Source: Alteromonas gracilis
Lineage (GTDB): Bacteria; Pseudomonadota; Gammaproteobacteria; Enterobacterales; Alteromonadaceae
Length of the DNA: 64,000 nucleotides
NCBI RefSeq assembly: GCF_002993325.1
Contig: NZ_PVNO01000002.1
Location: forward strand, 124,001 to 188,000
Direction of reading: 5' to 3'
The first letter of the stretch is position 1, and each line of letters starts with the position of its first letter. Below, one piece after another: positions 18,954 to 27,702 of this stretch. The translations under genes were made by a program, and so were the position numbers. The notes beneath the pieces were generated by a model. That model was not told the DNA's origin. It searched no databases and saw only the letters and a program-made list of their open reading frames with translations.

Positions 18954-20237
18954 GTGGAATTGGTAAATTTAAAAGATTCATCGGACACAGCGAACTTTGC
19001 TGACGCTGTGAAGCGCGGCTTAGGTAAAAACCAAGGGCTTTATTTTCCAGAGCATATTCCTACTCTAGACAATATTGATGAGCTGTTGGAAAAACCGTTT
19101 GTCGAGCGCAGTATTGAAGTGCTTCGCGCACTGATTGGTGATGAGCTGAACAATGGCGAGCTAGAAGAGATTGTGCAAACCGCATTTGCTTTTGGTGCGC
19201 CAGTAGAGCAAGTGAACGATAACGTGTACTGCTTAGAGCTTTTCCACGGACCAACGCTGGCGTTTAAAGACTTTGGCGGCCGTTTTATGGCGCAAACCCT
19301 GTCGCGCATCAGCGAAGGGAAGCCAGTAACTATTTTAACTGCGACCTCAGGTGACACTGGCGCGGCTGTAGCTCATGCGTTCCACGGCATAGAGAATATC
19401 AACGTGGTTATCCTGTTCCCTAAGGGCAAAATCAGTGCGCTACAGGAAAAGCTATTTACCACGCTAGGCGGTAACATCCATACCGTGGCAATAGAGTCTG
19501 ACTTTGATGCGTGCCAATCGTTGGTGAAAACCGCGTTTGATGATCCTGACGTACGTGAAGGCCTTCACCTAAACTCAGCAAATTCAATCAACATTAGCCG
19601 TTTATTAGCCCAGGTTTGCTACTACTTTGAAGCGGTTAGCCAACTGCCTCAAGAAAAGCGTGACCAAGTGGTCGTCTCGGTGCCTAGCGGAAACTTCGGT
19701 AACCTCACAGCAGGTATGATTGCTAAATCGTTAGGCTTACCAATTAAGCGTTTTATTGCGGCAACGAACTTGAATGACACAGTGCCACGCTATCTTAAGA
19801 CCGGTGAGTGGGATCCTAAGGCGACCGTAGCAACCATGTCTAATGCTATGGATGTGAGCCAGCCAAATAACTGGCCGCGTATTGAGGCGCTTATCGAACG
19901 TGGTTACATCGACAAAGCGTGCCTTAAAGGTGAAATGGTAGACGAAGAATATACGCAGCTTGCTATGCGTCAGTTAGCGCAACAAGGTTATACCAGCGAG
20001 CCGCATGCCGCTATCGCCTATCGCGCGGTAAACCACGATTTAGAAGACGGTGAAATAGGGTTGTTCTTGGGCACTGCACATCCAGCCAAGTTTAGAGAAA
20101 CCGTAGAAAATGTATTAGGAAACCCTATCAGCTTGCCTAAGCCGTTGGCCGATGTAGCAGGTGAAGATAGCTTAGCCGTAGACCTACCCGCGTCTTACGA
20201 TGCACTTAAACAGCATATGATGGATTTATTGAAGTAA
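18954..20237 (+). CDS. thrC: Threonine synthase
   Basis: A 427-residue PLP enzyme converting O-phosphohomoserine to threonine. The PLP-lysine lies in [17 protein letters not shown] (about residue 107); [15 protein letters not shown] and [18 protein letters not shown] are further cofactor-site motifs. It starts with GTG at 18954 behind AAGGTAACAG. It is the third gene of thrABC, 103 bp behind thrB, and its TAA stop shares one base with the ATG of ung. Confidence 0.97.
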   Translation: MELVNLKDSSDTANFADAVKRGLGKNQGLYFPEHIPTLDNIDELLEKPFVERSIEVLRALIGDELNNGELEEIVQTAFAFGAPVEQVNDNVYCLELFHGPTLAFKDFGGRFMAQTLSRISEGKPVTILTATSGDTGAAVAHAFHGIENINVVILFPKGKISALQEKLFTTLGGNIHTVAIESDFDACQSLVKTAFDDPDVREGLHLNSANSINISRLLAQVCYYFEAVSQLPQEKRDQVVVSVPSGNFGNLTAGMIAKSLGLPIKRFIAATNLNDTVPRYLKTGEWDPKATVATMSNAMDVSQPNNWPRIEALIERGYIDKACLKGEMVDEEYTQLAMRQLAQQGYTSEPHAAIAYRAVNHDLEDGEIGLFLGTAHPAKFRETVENVLGNPISLPKPLADVAGEDSLAVDLPASYDALKQHMMDLLK

Positions 20238-20908
20238 TGACATCATTGGTTTCAACATGGCAGAGCGCGCTTGGTGAAGAAAAGCAAAAAGACTATTTTG
20301 TTGAATTGCTTGAGCGCGTGAAGCATGCGCGAGAGGCGGGAAGCGTCATATACCCGCCTCAGCCTGATGTATTCAACGCACTTAAATACACGCCGCTCGA
20401 TGAGGTTAAAGTCGTGATATTAGGGCAAGATCCTTACCATGGACCTAATCAAGCCCACGGTCTCTGTTTTTCGGTAAAAGCAGGCGTTAAAACACCGCCA
20501 TCACTTAAAAACATGTACAAAGAGTTATTGACCGACATCGACGGCTTTGTCGAGCCTAACCACGGTACGCTCACGTCATGGGCAGAGCAAGGTGTATTGT
20601 TGCTTAATACTGTTCTCACTGTGGAGCAGGGCAAGGCGCATAGTCATGCGAAGTGGGGGTGGGAAACCTTTACTGATAAAGTTATTGATGCGGTCAATGA
20701 ACACTGCAAAAACGTAGTGTTTCTTCTGTGGGGAAGCCACGCGCAAAAGAAAGGCAAGCACATAGACCGTGAAAAACACCTAGTCTTACATGCACCTCAT
20801 CCATCTCCACTCTCAGCACACAGAGGCTTTTTAGGTTGTAAACATTTCAGCCAAACTAACCAATACCTTGTTGCCAAGGGTAAAGACCCCATCAACTGGC
20901 AGGTATAG
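20237..20908 (+). CDS. ung: Uracil-DNA glycosylase
   Basis: A 223-residue family 1 uracil-DNA glycosylase that removes uracil from DNA. Catalytic water-activating Asp lies in [20 protein letters not shown] and the catalytic His in [20 protein letters not shown]. The start codon overlaps the thrC stop by one base (TAATG), so ung is translationally coupled to the threonine operon. No terminator lies between them, and a strong hairpin follows ung. Confidence 0.97.
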   Translation: MTSLVSTWQSALGEEKQKDYFVELLERVKHAREAGSVIYPPQPDVFNALKYTPLDEVKVVILGQDPYHGPNQAHGLCFSVKAGVKTPPSLKNMYKELLTDIDGFVEPNHGTLTSWAEQGVLLLNTVLTVEQGKAHSHAKWGWETFTDKVIDAVNEHCKNVVFLLWGSHAQKKGKHIDREKHLVLHAPHPSPLSAHRGFLGCKHFSQTNQYLVAKGKDPINWQV

Positions 20909-20956
20909 CATTAGCTTTTAGGCTAAGCACCTAAATAAAGCATACTAGAAAGTAAA

Positions 20957-20990
20957 AAGGCCGCCTGTGTAACAGGCGGCCTTCATTTTA
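20957..20990. terminator. Terminator of thrABC-ung, convergent
   Basis: A 12-bp perfect stem AAGGCCGCCTGT/ACAGGCGGCCTT with a three-base loop (20957-20983) followed by CATTTTATC. It sits between the end of ung and the end of the DUF3545 gene coming from the other side. Confidence 0.85.
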
Positions 20991-21164
20991 TCTTTCCAGT
21001 GTTTCTAGCTCGTACTCGAAACCACAGTCGAGTTCGGCGAGTTCTTTTTCTAATTTGTAGCGATCTTGCAGCGCTTCGATTTCTCTCCACTTACGTTTTT
21101 TGCTTTTGGTTTTTGCTGGGCTTGCTTCGATGTCTAACATGGCAAATAGATCTGACTTATCCAC
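20988..21164 (-). CDS. DUF3545 family small protein
   Basis: A 58-residue frame starting with GTG at 21164 behind a good GGAG ribosome site seven bases away. The protein begins MDKSDLFAMLDIEASPAKTK, then SKKRKWREIEALQDRYKLEK and an acidic C-terminus ending ELETLER. The basic KKRKWREIEAL segment followed by a helical charged region is the pattern of DUF3545, a small cytoplasmic family of unknown function common in Alteromonadales and Vibrionales. It is convergent with ung. Confidence 0.8.
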   Translation of the reverse strand: MDKSDLFAMLDIEASPAKTKSKKRKWREIEALQDRYKLEKELAELDCGFEYELETLER

Positions 21165-21448
21165 TGGGATCTCCTTTTTATACCACTACAACTAATACAG
21201 AGTTTTTGTTTTTAAATTCCCTCTGTACGATTTTGTATCACAGCCGACACTAAAATAAAATAGTTTAGTTTACCTTTTATTAACAAATTGTGACGATATG
21301 ATGACAAGGGTAAGGAAAGTCCAGTGTGTTTAAAGCGCGAACAAAAACTGTATGCAATTGATAATTTTTGGTTTTTTAGTAATCAATTGTACAGTGCTTC
21401 AGATATCAAAAACGCCTGTCGTATCGCCTATTAATACCGCAACAAAAA
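21165..21448. other. Intergenic region between the DUF3545 and pgi units
   Basis: An AT-rich region that must hold the promoter of the DUF3545 gene. I see no other gene, tRNA or clear repeat in it. Confidence 0.4.
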
Positions 21449-21477
21449 ACGGCTAGCTTTTGAAAAAGCTAGCCGTT
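21449..21477 (-). terminator. Terminator of the tal-pgi operon
   Basis: A 13-bp stem AACGGCTAGCTTT/AAAGCTAGCCGTT with a four-base loop, followed on the minus strand by GTTTTTTGTT. It lies about 50 bp behind the pgi stop. Confidence 0.88.
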
Positions 21478-21526
21478 CAGTTTGTTATTTGCACCAAGTG
21501 GGTGATTTTAAATCACCTCGTGTTCC

Positions 21527-23176
21527 TTATTTTGGTGCATTCGCTGCTCTGAATTTGGCAATCAATTGTTGTGTTGAAGCGTCGAAATTGTCTTTGTCCG
21601 CTTCGCCTTGAATGCCTGCAAGCACTTGGTTTCCTAGCACTTTACCTAACTCTACGCCCCATTGGTCGAATGAGTTAAGGTTCCAGATAACACCCTGAAC
21701 GAATACCTTATGCTCATACATTGCAACCAGCGCGCCAAGTGTTTTAGGTGTAAGGCTGTCAAATAAGAAAGTATTGCTAGGCTTATTACCAGGCATGGTT
21801 TTGTGAGCGGCTAAGCGTTTGCGTTCTGCGTCGTCAAGGCCCTTACCGTCAAGGTCTGCATAACACTCTTCAAAGGTTTTACCCTGCATGAGCGCTTGGG
21901 TTTGACCAAAGCAGTTAGACGCAAGCATGGCATGATGGGTGTCATCTTGATTAGGCACGTTAAGCGGCAGCATAAAGTCTGCTGGTATAACACCAGAACC
22001 TTGATGAATAAGCTGGTGGAAGCTGTGCTGACCGTTAGTACCCTCACTACCCCAAATAATTGGGCCAGTCGGGTAGTCCACGTTCTCGCCTTCTTGCGTC
22101 ACTTCCTTACCATTACTTTCCATATCTAACTGCTGTACGTAAGCTGGTAAGCCACGAAGATAATGGTAATAAGGCAGTAAAACATGTGATTGTGCATCAA
22201 AGAAGTTTCTGTACCAAACGCCCAACAACGCAAGCAATACAGGCATGTTTTCTTCTAGCGGTGCGGTTGTGAAATGGGTATCCATGTCAAACGCACCTTC
22301 AAGCAAGCCTTTAAAGTTTTCAAAGCCAAGTGCAAGTGAAATAGGCAGGCCAATAGCTGACCACAGTGAGTAACGACCGCCCACCCAATCCCACATTGGG
22401 AAGATATTGTCGGCGCTAATACCAAACTCGGTGGCTGCTTTAACGTTTGAAGACACAGCTACAAAGTGTTTAGCGATATCTTCTTGTGTACCGCCAGACT
22501 TTAAGAACCAGTCTTTAGCCGTAAGTGTATTTTGAAGTGTCTCTTGGGTAGAGAAAGACTTTGACGACATCACTACCAAGGTCTCTTCAAAGTCTACGCT
22601 AGATAGCACGTCGTGGATGTGGCAACCATCAACATTGGCAACAAAGTGAACCTTCACCGCTTCAACCGTATGAGGTTTTAACGCCTCGGTCATAATTTTA
22701 GGGCCAAGGAACGAGCCACCAATACCGATTGCCACAATGTGCTTGATTGGCTTGCCGGTATAACCTTTGTGTTCACCGCTGTGAACTGACGCGGTAAACG
22801 CTTCAATTTTGGCAAGCGTAGCATGCACTTCAGGCATTACGTCTTCGCCATCTACCAGTACTTTACGGTCAGAGAAGTTACGAAGCGCGGTATGCAGCAC
22901 AGCGCGGCCTTCTGTTGAGTTAATTTGCTCACCAGCAAACATCGCGTCGCGAAGGGTTTCTAGTTTGCACGCTCGAGCGAGGTCGAAAAGTCCTTTAAGC
23001 GCGTCATCATTTACACGGTTCTTCGAGTAATCAAGAAAAATACCGCAGGCTTCAAGCTGCATCTTATCAGCGCGATTTGCATCTTGTGCAAACCAGTCGC
23101 GCATGTGTGCATTTTTTACCGTTGCAGCAAGTTCAGACAGCTTTTTCCATTCAGGAAGAGAAGTTAAAACACTCAT
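21527..23176 (-). CDS. pgi: Glucose-6-phosphate isomerase
   Basis: A 549-residue glycolytic enzyme interconverting glucose 6-phosphate and fructose 6-phosphate. Sugar-phosphate binding is shown by [12 protein letters not shown] and [13 protein letters not shown]. The catalytic region is seen in [11 protein letters not shown] and [15 protein letters not shown] (His), and the C-terminal [12 protein letters not shown] contains the active-site Lys. It lies 14 bp behind the transaldolase gene on the minus strand, linking glycolysis and the pentose phosphate pathway in one operon. Confidence 0.97.
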   Translation of the reverse strand: MSVLTSLPEWKKLSELAATVKNAHMRDWFAQDANRADKMQLEACGIFLDYSKNRVNDDALKGLFDLARACKLETLRDAMFAGEQINSTEGRAVLHTALRNFSDRKVLVDGEDVMPEVHATLAKIEAFTASVHSGEHKGYTGKPIKHIVAIGIGGSFLGPKIMTEALKPHTVEAVKVHFVANVDGCHIHDVLSSVDFEETLVVMSSKSFSTQETLQNTLTAKDWFLKSGGTQEDIAKHFVAVSSNVKAATEFGISADNIFPMWDWVGGRYSLWSAIGLPISLALGFENFKGLLEGAFDMDTHFTTAPLEENMPVLLALLGVWYRNFFDAQSHVLLPYYHYLRGLPAYVQQLDMESNGKEVTQEGENVDYPTGPIIWGSEGTNGQHSFHQLIHQGSGVIPADFMLPLNVPNQDDTHHAMLASNCFGQTQALMQGKTFEECYADLDGKGLDDAERKRLAAHKTMPGNKPSNTFLFDSLTPKTLGALVAMYEHKVFVQGVIWNLNSFDQWGVELGKVLGNQVLAGIQGEADKDNFDASTQQLIAKFRAANAPK

Positions 23177-23190
23177 TAATTCAATAACCC

Positions 23191-24150
23191 TTACGCGCTT
23201 AGTTTTTCGCGAAGCATGGTTTCAAGTTTTTCCTGATCTGCGGCAAAGTTACGGATGCCTTCAGACAGCTTTTCGGTTGCCATTGCATCTTCGTTCATTG
23301 CCCAGCGGAATTCGCTTTCTGTTAAGCGGTCACCTGGTGTTTTTGTAGCGCCATTGTCTTTAAGCTTAACTTCTAATTCGCCAGGTTCGTTTGCCAGTTC
23401 TTCTAGCAGTGCTGGGCTAATGGTTAGACGATCACAACCTGCCAACGCTTGAATTTCACCAATGTTACGGAAGCTTGCGCCCATCACTACGGTATTGTAG
23501 CCGTGGTCTTTATAGTAGTTGTAAATTTTAGTTACAGATACTACGCCTGGATCTTCATCTGGTGCGTATGACTCAGTACCGGTCGCTTTTTTGTACCAGT
23601 CTAAAATGCGCCCTACAAATGGAGAGATAAGATAAACACCGGCCTCTGCACAAGCTTGTGCCTGGGCGAAGCTAAATAGAAGCGTTAAGTTACACTGAAT
23701 GCCTTTCTTCTCTAGTTCCTCTGCTGCCTGGATACCTTCCCAAGTAGACGCAATTTTGATAAGAATGCGTGACTTATCGATACCCGCGTCTTCGTATAGC
23801 TGAACCAAACGCTCCGCTTTTTCGATAGTGGCGGCAGTGTCGAACGATAGGCGTGCGTCTACTTCAGTCGAGATTCGGCCTGGAATAGTTGCAGAGATTT
23901 CTTTACCAATGGTCACTGCTAGCTTGTCTGCAGCATCAGTTAACTGCTGGTCAGCGTCGTTTGACTGAAGTTTTGCCCATGCTACAGCATCATCAATTAG
24001 GCTTGCATATTGAGGAAGACCAGCCGCTTTTAAAAGTAGCGACGGGTTAGTTGTGGCATCGACTGGTTGATACTTTTTAATGGCATCGATGTCGCCCGTG
24101 TCGGCAACAACGGTAGTGATATCACGTAATGAAGCTAACTGATTGCTCAT
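23191..24150 (-). CDS. tal: Transaldolase
   Basis: A 319-residue class I transaldolase (TalB type), which moves dihydroxyacetone units between sugar phosphates in the pentose phosphate pathway. The N-terminal motif [13 protein letters not shown] and the Schiff-base lysine in [13 protein letters not shown] are clear; [18 protein letters not shown] and [13 protein letters not shown] follow as expected. First gene of the tal-pgi operon. Confidence 0.97.
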   Translation of the reverse strand: MSNQLASLRDITTVVADTGDIDAIKKYQPVDATTNPSLLLKAAGLPQYASLIDDAVAWAKLQSNDADQQLTDAADKLAVTIGKEISATIPGRISTEVDARLSFDTAATIEKAERLVQLYEDAGIDKSRILIKIASTWEGIQAAEELEKKGIQCNLTLLFSFAQAQACAEAGVYLISPFVGRILDWYKKATGTESYAPDEDPGVVSVTKIYNYYKDHGYNTVVMGASFRNIGEIQALAGCDRLTISPALLEELANEPGELEVKLKDNGATKTPGDRLTESEFRWAMNEDAMATEKLSEGIRNFAADQEKLETMLREKLSA

Positions 24151-24514
24151 AATTCTCTCTGTTCTTTATCAAAATAAATTTGGACAACTCGCTGGAAAAG
24201 CCAGTTGAATAAAACGGTTCGCTTGCGCGTGTGTAGGGCTTCGCGCTCTCGTTTTCTTTTTGCAAAATACGTATTCCACTGAGGAACGAGGCAAAAATAA
24301 ATTTAGCGCTTTGGTCATCAAGACACACATCTAGAAGATGCATCTGACTTATTGTTTGAATATTTTTTTGTACTGCTATTTATATCAAACCCGTGTGACA
24401 ATTCATACATTGAATAATGACAAATTCACTAATCGGATTTCTCTGTTACGCCAATTTACGTCTTTTATATGCCATTTTGCTTTTTCAAGCGTATCAGGTG
24501 GTACAATACGGGGG
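24151..24514. other. Intergenic region upstream of tal
   Basis: The first 200 bases or so should hold the tal promoter and leader. The rest is AT-rich and ends at the inverted-repeat element. No gene was recognised. Confidence 0.4.
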
Positions 24515-24785
24515 TAATACCATTCCGCATAGATCATTACCCACTCAGCGAGAGTTAAAATGTTCGTAATCGCGGCGTGTCACCGCAGGTATAGTGGTCC
24601 TACATCAAGGTGGCACAACAAAGAGTACGGGCATTTTAAACTCGCCCTTCGGGAAGGTCTGGCAAGCTTCCTAGCTTCATTCTGGGAATTTGAAAGGGAA
24701 CAGCCATTCCTGCATTCCCACGCTTTGCTAGGAAACTTGCCAGCGCCTTCTGAGTCGGCAATGATCTATGCGGATTGGTATAAAA
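24515..24785. mobile_element. MITE-like element with terminal inverted repeats
   Basis: The left end AATACCATTCCGCATAGATC(ATT) at 24516-24538 is the inverted copy of AATGATCTATGCGGATTGGT(ATA) at 24760-24782 with one internal mismatch. The interior (about 220 bp) has a second inverted pair, GGCAAGCTTCCTAGC at 24661-24675 with GCTAGGAAACTTGCC at 24727-24741 (one mismatch), enclosing another GGGAAT/ATTCCC pair. There is no transposase, so this would be a non-autonomous element. The 76-codon open frame inside it shows no domain. The right end lies only a few bases before the ribosome binding site of yaaA. The target duplication is not clear. Confidence 0.7.
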
Positions 24786-24799
24786 TTTAAGGAGTCGAA

Positions 24800-25576
24800 A
24801 TGTTAGTTGTAGTATCCCCAGCGAAAAATCTAGATTTTGAAAGCGACATTCCAGTGAGTCAGTTTACTCAGCCTGTCATGCTTGGAGATACGGAACGTTT
24901 AATGGAAGTATGCCGCACGTTATCTCCCGCTGACTTATCATCGCTTATGAAAATCAGTGACAAATTAGCCACCTTAAACGCCAACCGGTTTGCTGAATTT
25001 TCTACACCGTTTACGCCAGATAACGCGCGTCAGGCAATGTATGCATTTAATGGCGATGTTTATACGGGACTTGATGCTTATTCACTTGATAGCGAAACGG
25101 TAGAATACGCTCAAAAACATCTTCGAATCCTATCTGGTCTTTACGGACTGCTGCGCCCACTCGATTTAATGCAGGCCTACCGTTTAGAGATGGGGACTAA
25201 ATTAACCAACCCAGAAGGCAAAGATTTATACGCATTTTGGAATGACCGCATTACTTATGTGCTGAATAAAGCATTGGAAGCGCAGGGTGATAATGTGTTA
25301 ATTAACCTTGCTTCAAATGAATATTTTAAAGCGGTTCAAAAGAAATCTCTTGATGGCATGATCATCACGCCCACCTTTAAAGATTGCAAAAACGGCCAGT
25401 ATAAGATTATTAGCTTCTTTGCGAAGAAAGCCCGTGGCTTGATGGCGCGTTATATTCTTGAAAACCGTGTAGAAGACGTTGAAGGTTTAAAAAACTTCGA
25501 CGTAGACGGCTATCAGTTTAGTGAAGAACAAAGTTCATCGACGGAACTTGTGTTTCTTCGTAACCAAGAGGGGTAA
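24800..25576 (+). CDS. yaaA: Peroxide stress protein YaaA (UPF0246/DUF328)
   Basis: A 258-residue protein opening [20 protein letters not shown], the family hallmark, with [20 protein letters not shown] and the C-terminal [11 protein letters not shown]. In E. coli YaaA lowers intracellular free iron and protects DNA and protein during hydrogen peroxide stress, and the fold binds DNA. A good AAGGAG site stands ahead of the ATG. The inverted-repeat element ends just upstream, so transcription must start within or beyond that element. Confidence 0.95.
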   Translation: MLVVVSPAKNLDFESDIPVSQFTQPVMLGDTERLMEVCRTLSPADLSSLMKISDKLATLNANRFAEFSTPFTPDNARQAMYAFNGDVYTGLDAYSLDSETVEYAQKHLRILSGLYGLLRPLDLMQAYRLEMGTKLTNPEGKDLYAFWNDRITYVLNKALEAQGDNVLINLASNEYFKAVQKKSLDGMIITPTFKDCKNGQYKIISFFAKKARGLMARYILENRVEDVEGLKNFDVDGYQFSEEQSSSTELVFLRNQEG

Positions 25577-25591
25577 GCCCCCTCTCTGGGT

Positions 25592-25615
25592 ACTTATCCA
25601 TGCAGACTGGTATTA
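25592..25615. repeat. Solo copy of dispersed 24-bp repeat
   Basis: ACTTATCCATGCAGACTGGT(ATTA) matches the end sequence of the element at 24515-24785 and the copies at 9130 and 58598. It lies just behind yaaA. Confidence 0.6.
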
Positions 25616-25650
25616 TTCGGCGTTACCTTAAGAGCGGTAAAGAAACGGCG

Positions 25651-25682
25651 CGTGATCACATGCTATCGTGATCACATGCTAC
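25651..25682. repeat. Two direct copies of a 16-bp sequence
   Basis: CGTGATCACATGCTAT at 25651-25666 is repeated as CGTGATCACATGCTAC at 25667-25682. Each contains the palindrome TGATCA within GTGATCAC. The pair lies upstream of the RRM protein gene and may be a regulator site. Confidence 0.7.
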
Positions 25683-25723
25683 GATGTACCCTACAATCAT
25701 TATCAACTGAGTTGAGTCATACC

Positions 25724-26077
25724 TTGAGCATACTAGTTCGCAACTTACCTAAATCATTTACCCAAGAAAGTCTTGAAGATCTGTTCTTTGAGTTTGGTTC
25801 CATTGTGTCATGTGACATGGTGATGGACGATGCAACAGGCTTATCTAAAGGCTTTGGCTTTGTTGAAATGAGCACGCAAGATGAAACCGACAATGCCATT
25901 AAAGCGCTAAACGCAAAGGTTATTGACGGGAAAAAAATTCGCGTCAAATGGTCAAATCAAGAGAAGAAGCAGGCCGCTGCTGAAGAGCTTGCTCCTGCAG
26001 CACCTAGAGATATACCTGAAAATGTGTGGGGAAATGCTGCTAGCACTAATGATAAGCATAAAAGCGAGCCCGAATAA
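25724..26077 (+). CDS. RRM-domain RNA-binding protein
   Basis: A 117-residue protein with one RNA recognition motif. RNP2 is seen as ILVRNLP (residues 3-9) and RNP1 as KGFGFVEM (about 46-53); a lysine-rich stretch follows the motif, and the C-terminal 30 residues are polar. I prefer the TTG start at 25724 because homologues begin directly at the RRM. Earlier in-frame starts at 25652 or 25676 would run through the 16-bp direct repeat. Such proteins bind single-stranded RNA and are often cold-induced; the target here is unknown. Confidence 0.85.
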   Translation: MSILVRNLPKSFTQESLEDLFFEFGSIVSCDMVMDDATGLSKGFGFVEMSTQDETDNAIKALNAKVIDGKKIRVKWSNQEKKQAAAEELAPAAPRDIPENVWGNAASTNDKHKSEPE

Positions 26078-26227
26078 TTGCTTAAAGTTCGATGGTTAGT
26101 GTTACGACGAATCGTTGTTATTTTCTCAAATGTTGTCGGGCAAAAAATCGCCTGGATAACGAAACCGAGAGAGTGAGAGAAACTTTATTTAATTGAAGCG
26201 CCAGCGCGCAGTTACCCTATAGAGATA

Positions 26228-26247
26228 AAAACGCGCTAGCGCTTTTT
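26228..26247 (-). terminator. Short terminator of the glycosidase gene
   Basis: On the minus strand AAAAAGCGCTAGCGCGTTTTT forms a short stem around GCGCTAGCGC with flanking A and T runs, directly behind the stop codon of the glycosidase gene. Confidence 0.5.
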
Positions 26248-27546
26248 CTATTTCACGAAAAAGGGAAAGTTCGCATGTGCGGCATTACCTTTTCCATCAT
26301 AAACAAACGCATACAACCGATAAGCCCCCGGAGATTCTGGCGCTTTCAATGTTATTTTCTGTGCTTCAGGGTTCTTTATCAGCCCTAATACTTCCTCTGG
26401 CACTACTTCACGGTCGCCACCTACTTCTGTGGCTGTAGACTCTTTTCTCACTTCCCATCTAAATCGCAACTTATCGCCATCGGGATCCACTGCGTTGAGC
26501 GTTGCCTCATAACTGTCGCCGGAAAAAAGAAAAACGTTATCAAACGCTACCTTATCATCTAAACCAATGGGGCTTACCCTAGGTGTACGGTTTTCAGGCC
26601 ACTTTCCTTTCCATATATAGTGCATTACATCTATAGCTTCGGTGCGCTCTCCTGAGTCTAAAAACATTCCGTACCACGTGCTTGTACGTTCTTGCTTTTG
26701 CCCCCAAAGAAAAACATAGTTGCCGATGAGTTGTTTCTTTTCCGGCTCAATTGCCTTTACGAAGCTTTTTGCGTAGTTACTGGCCTTTTCTGAACTGGTA
26801 GTTTCAACGGGGGCACCCCATTTAGTTTCATATACTTCCCAGTGACCCACTGCGCCCCATTCGGTGATCATATAGGGCCCTTCATAGCCATACTTTTCAA
26901 TGTATTTAGGAAGATTGACCACATCAGCATAAAGCTGAAAACTAACGAAATCGAGGGACGGAGCACGGCGCGTAATTGCGTCCATGGCTTTTTTGTCAAA
27001 CCCGGCAATGGTGGTTGTGGTTGGATGATGCGGGTCAAGTGACTTAATCAATTCTGCAGCCTCATTAACCGCGTCGTATACTTTGGGGTTAGTAAAGTCA
27101 AAATTCAGCTCATTCCCAATGAACCAAGTTAGTAGGGCAGGATGGTCTTTGTGAGCCAGCACGCTGGCTTTTACCTTCTCAAGCTGTGCAGCGACAGCTT
27201 GTTCATCATCATAATCAAAGCCATGTCGCTCACGAGCGAAATCAATGCCTAAAGAGACGGTCATTCCAAGCTCATGGGCTTTATCTAGTAAAGCTTGAGC
27301 AGGCATTGCTCCACCATCTATCGACCAGGTTCGAATTGAATTGGCCCCGTGCGCAGCCAAAGTGGCAAGATCGGCACCATCTACCCCGGCCCCTTTAACT
27401 AAATACGGCTTACCATCGCGTAACAAGCTATAGCTTCCGTCAGGGAGTTTACTCACTTCTACGTGCACTGGCTTTGCGGCTATTTCGCCACCTGATAACA
27501 TAGTGAATACAAATAGCAGACTTCCAATGATAGGGAAACGTTGCAC
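26248..27546 (-). CDS. Exported glycoside hydrolase, clan GH-A-like TIM barrel
   Basis: A 432-residue protein. I chose the GTG at 27546, which has AAAGGAG placed ideally before it; a signal peptide (MQRFPIIGSLLFVFTMLSGG to about residue 24) follows directly. The TIM-barrel part shows the Asn-Glu pair of clan GH-A in WFIGNELNFDF (acid/base Glu146) and the nucleophile-type Glu229 in YMITEWGAVGHWE. A C-terminal beta-sandwich of about 100 residues follows. It resembles GH2-type catalytic barrels, but I cannot name the family. It sits behind the TonB receptor and the GH16 enzyme, so action on beta-glucan oligosaccharides in the periplasm is likely by context. Confidence 0.8.
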   Translation of the reverse strand: MQRFPIIGSLLFVFTMLSGGEIAAKPVHVEVSKLPDGSYSLLRDGKPYLVKGAGVDGADLATLAAHGANSIRTWSIDGGAMPAQALLDKAHELGMTVSLGIDFARERHGFDYDDEQAVAAQLEKVKASVLAHKDHPALLTWFIGNELNFDFTNPKVYDAVNEAAELIKSLDPHHPTTTTIAGFDKKAMDAITRRAPSLDFVSFQLYADVVNLPKYIEKYGYEGPYMITEWGAVGHWEVYETKWGAPVETTSSEKASNYAKSFVKAIEPEKKQLIGNYVFLWGQKQERTSTWYGMFLDSGERTEAIDVMHYIWKGKWPENRTPRVSPIGLDDKVAFDNVFLFSGDSYEATLNAVDPDGDKLRFRWEVRKESTATEVGGDREVVPEEVLGLIKNPEAQKITLKAPESPGAYRLYAFVYDGKGNAAHANFPFFVK

Positions 27547-27616
27547 ATTATTCTCCTTTAATCCTATTTGCGTCGAAAATACAGCATATTGACTACGTTT
27601 AAGAGTCATAAAAAAT

Positions 27617-27650
27617 AACGCGCATACTCCTTTCGGTTTATATGCGCGTT
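27617..27650 (-). terminator. Hairpin between receptor and glycosidase genes
   Basis: A 10-bp stem AACGCGCATA/TATGCGCGTT with a 14-base loop; on the minus strand it is followed by ATTTTTTATG. It lies 50 bp behind the TonB receptor and ahead of the glycosidase start, so it may reduce read-through into the third gene. Confidence 0.75.
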
Positions 27651-27702
27651 GGTTTTGCTTAATTCAACACTAAGCGATTTTCGCTGCTGTTCAACATTTA
27701 CA

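Noticed and set aside
24560-24790. Open frame of 76 codons inside the inverted-repeat element
   Set aside because: It runs through the hairpin arms and the right end of the element and has no resemblance to a transposase.
25567-25585. Hairpin AGAGGGG/CCCCTCT behind yaaA as a terminator
   Set aside because: No T-run follows and the stem is short; left out as a feature.
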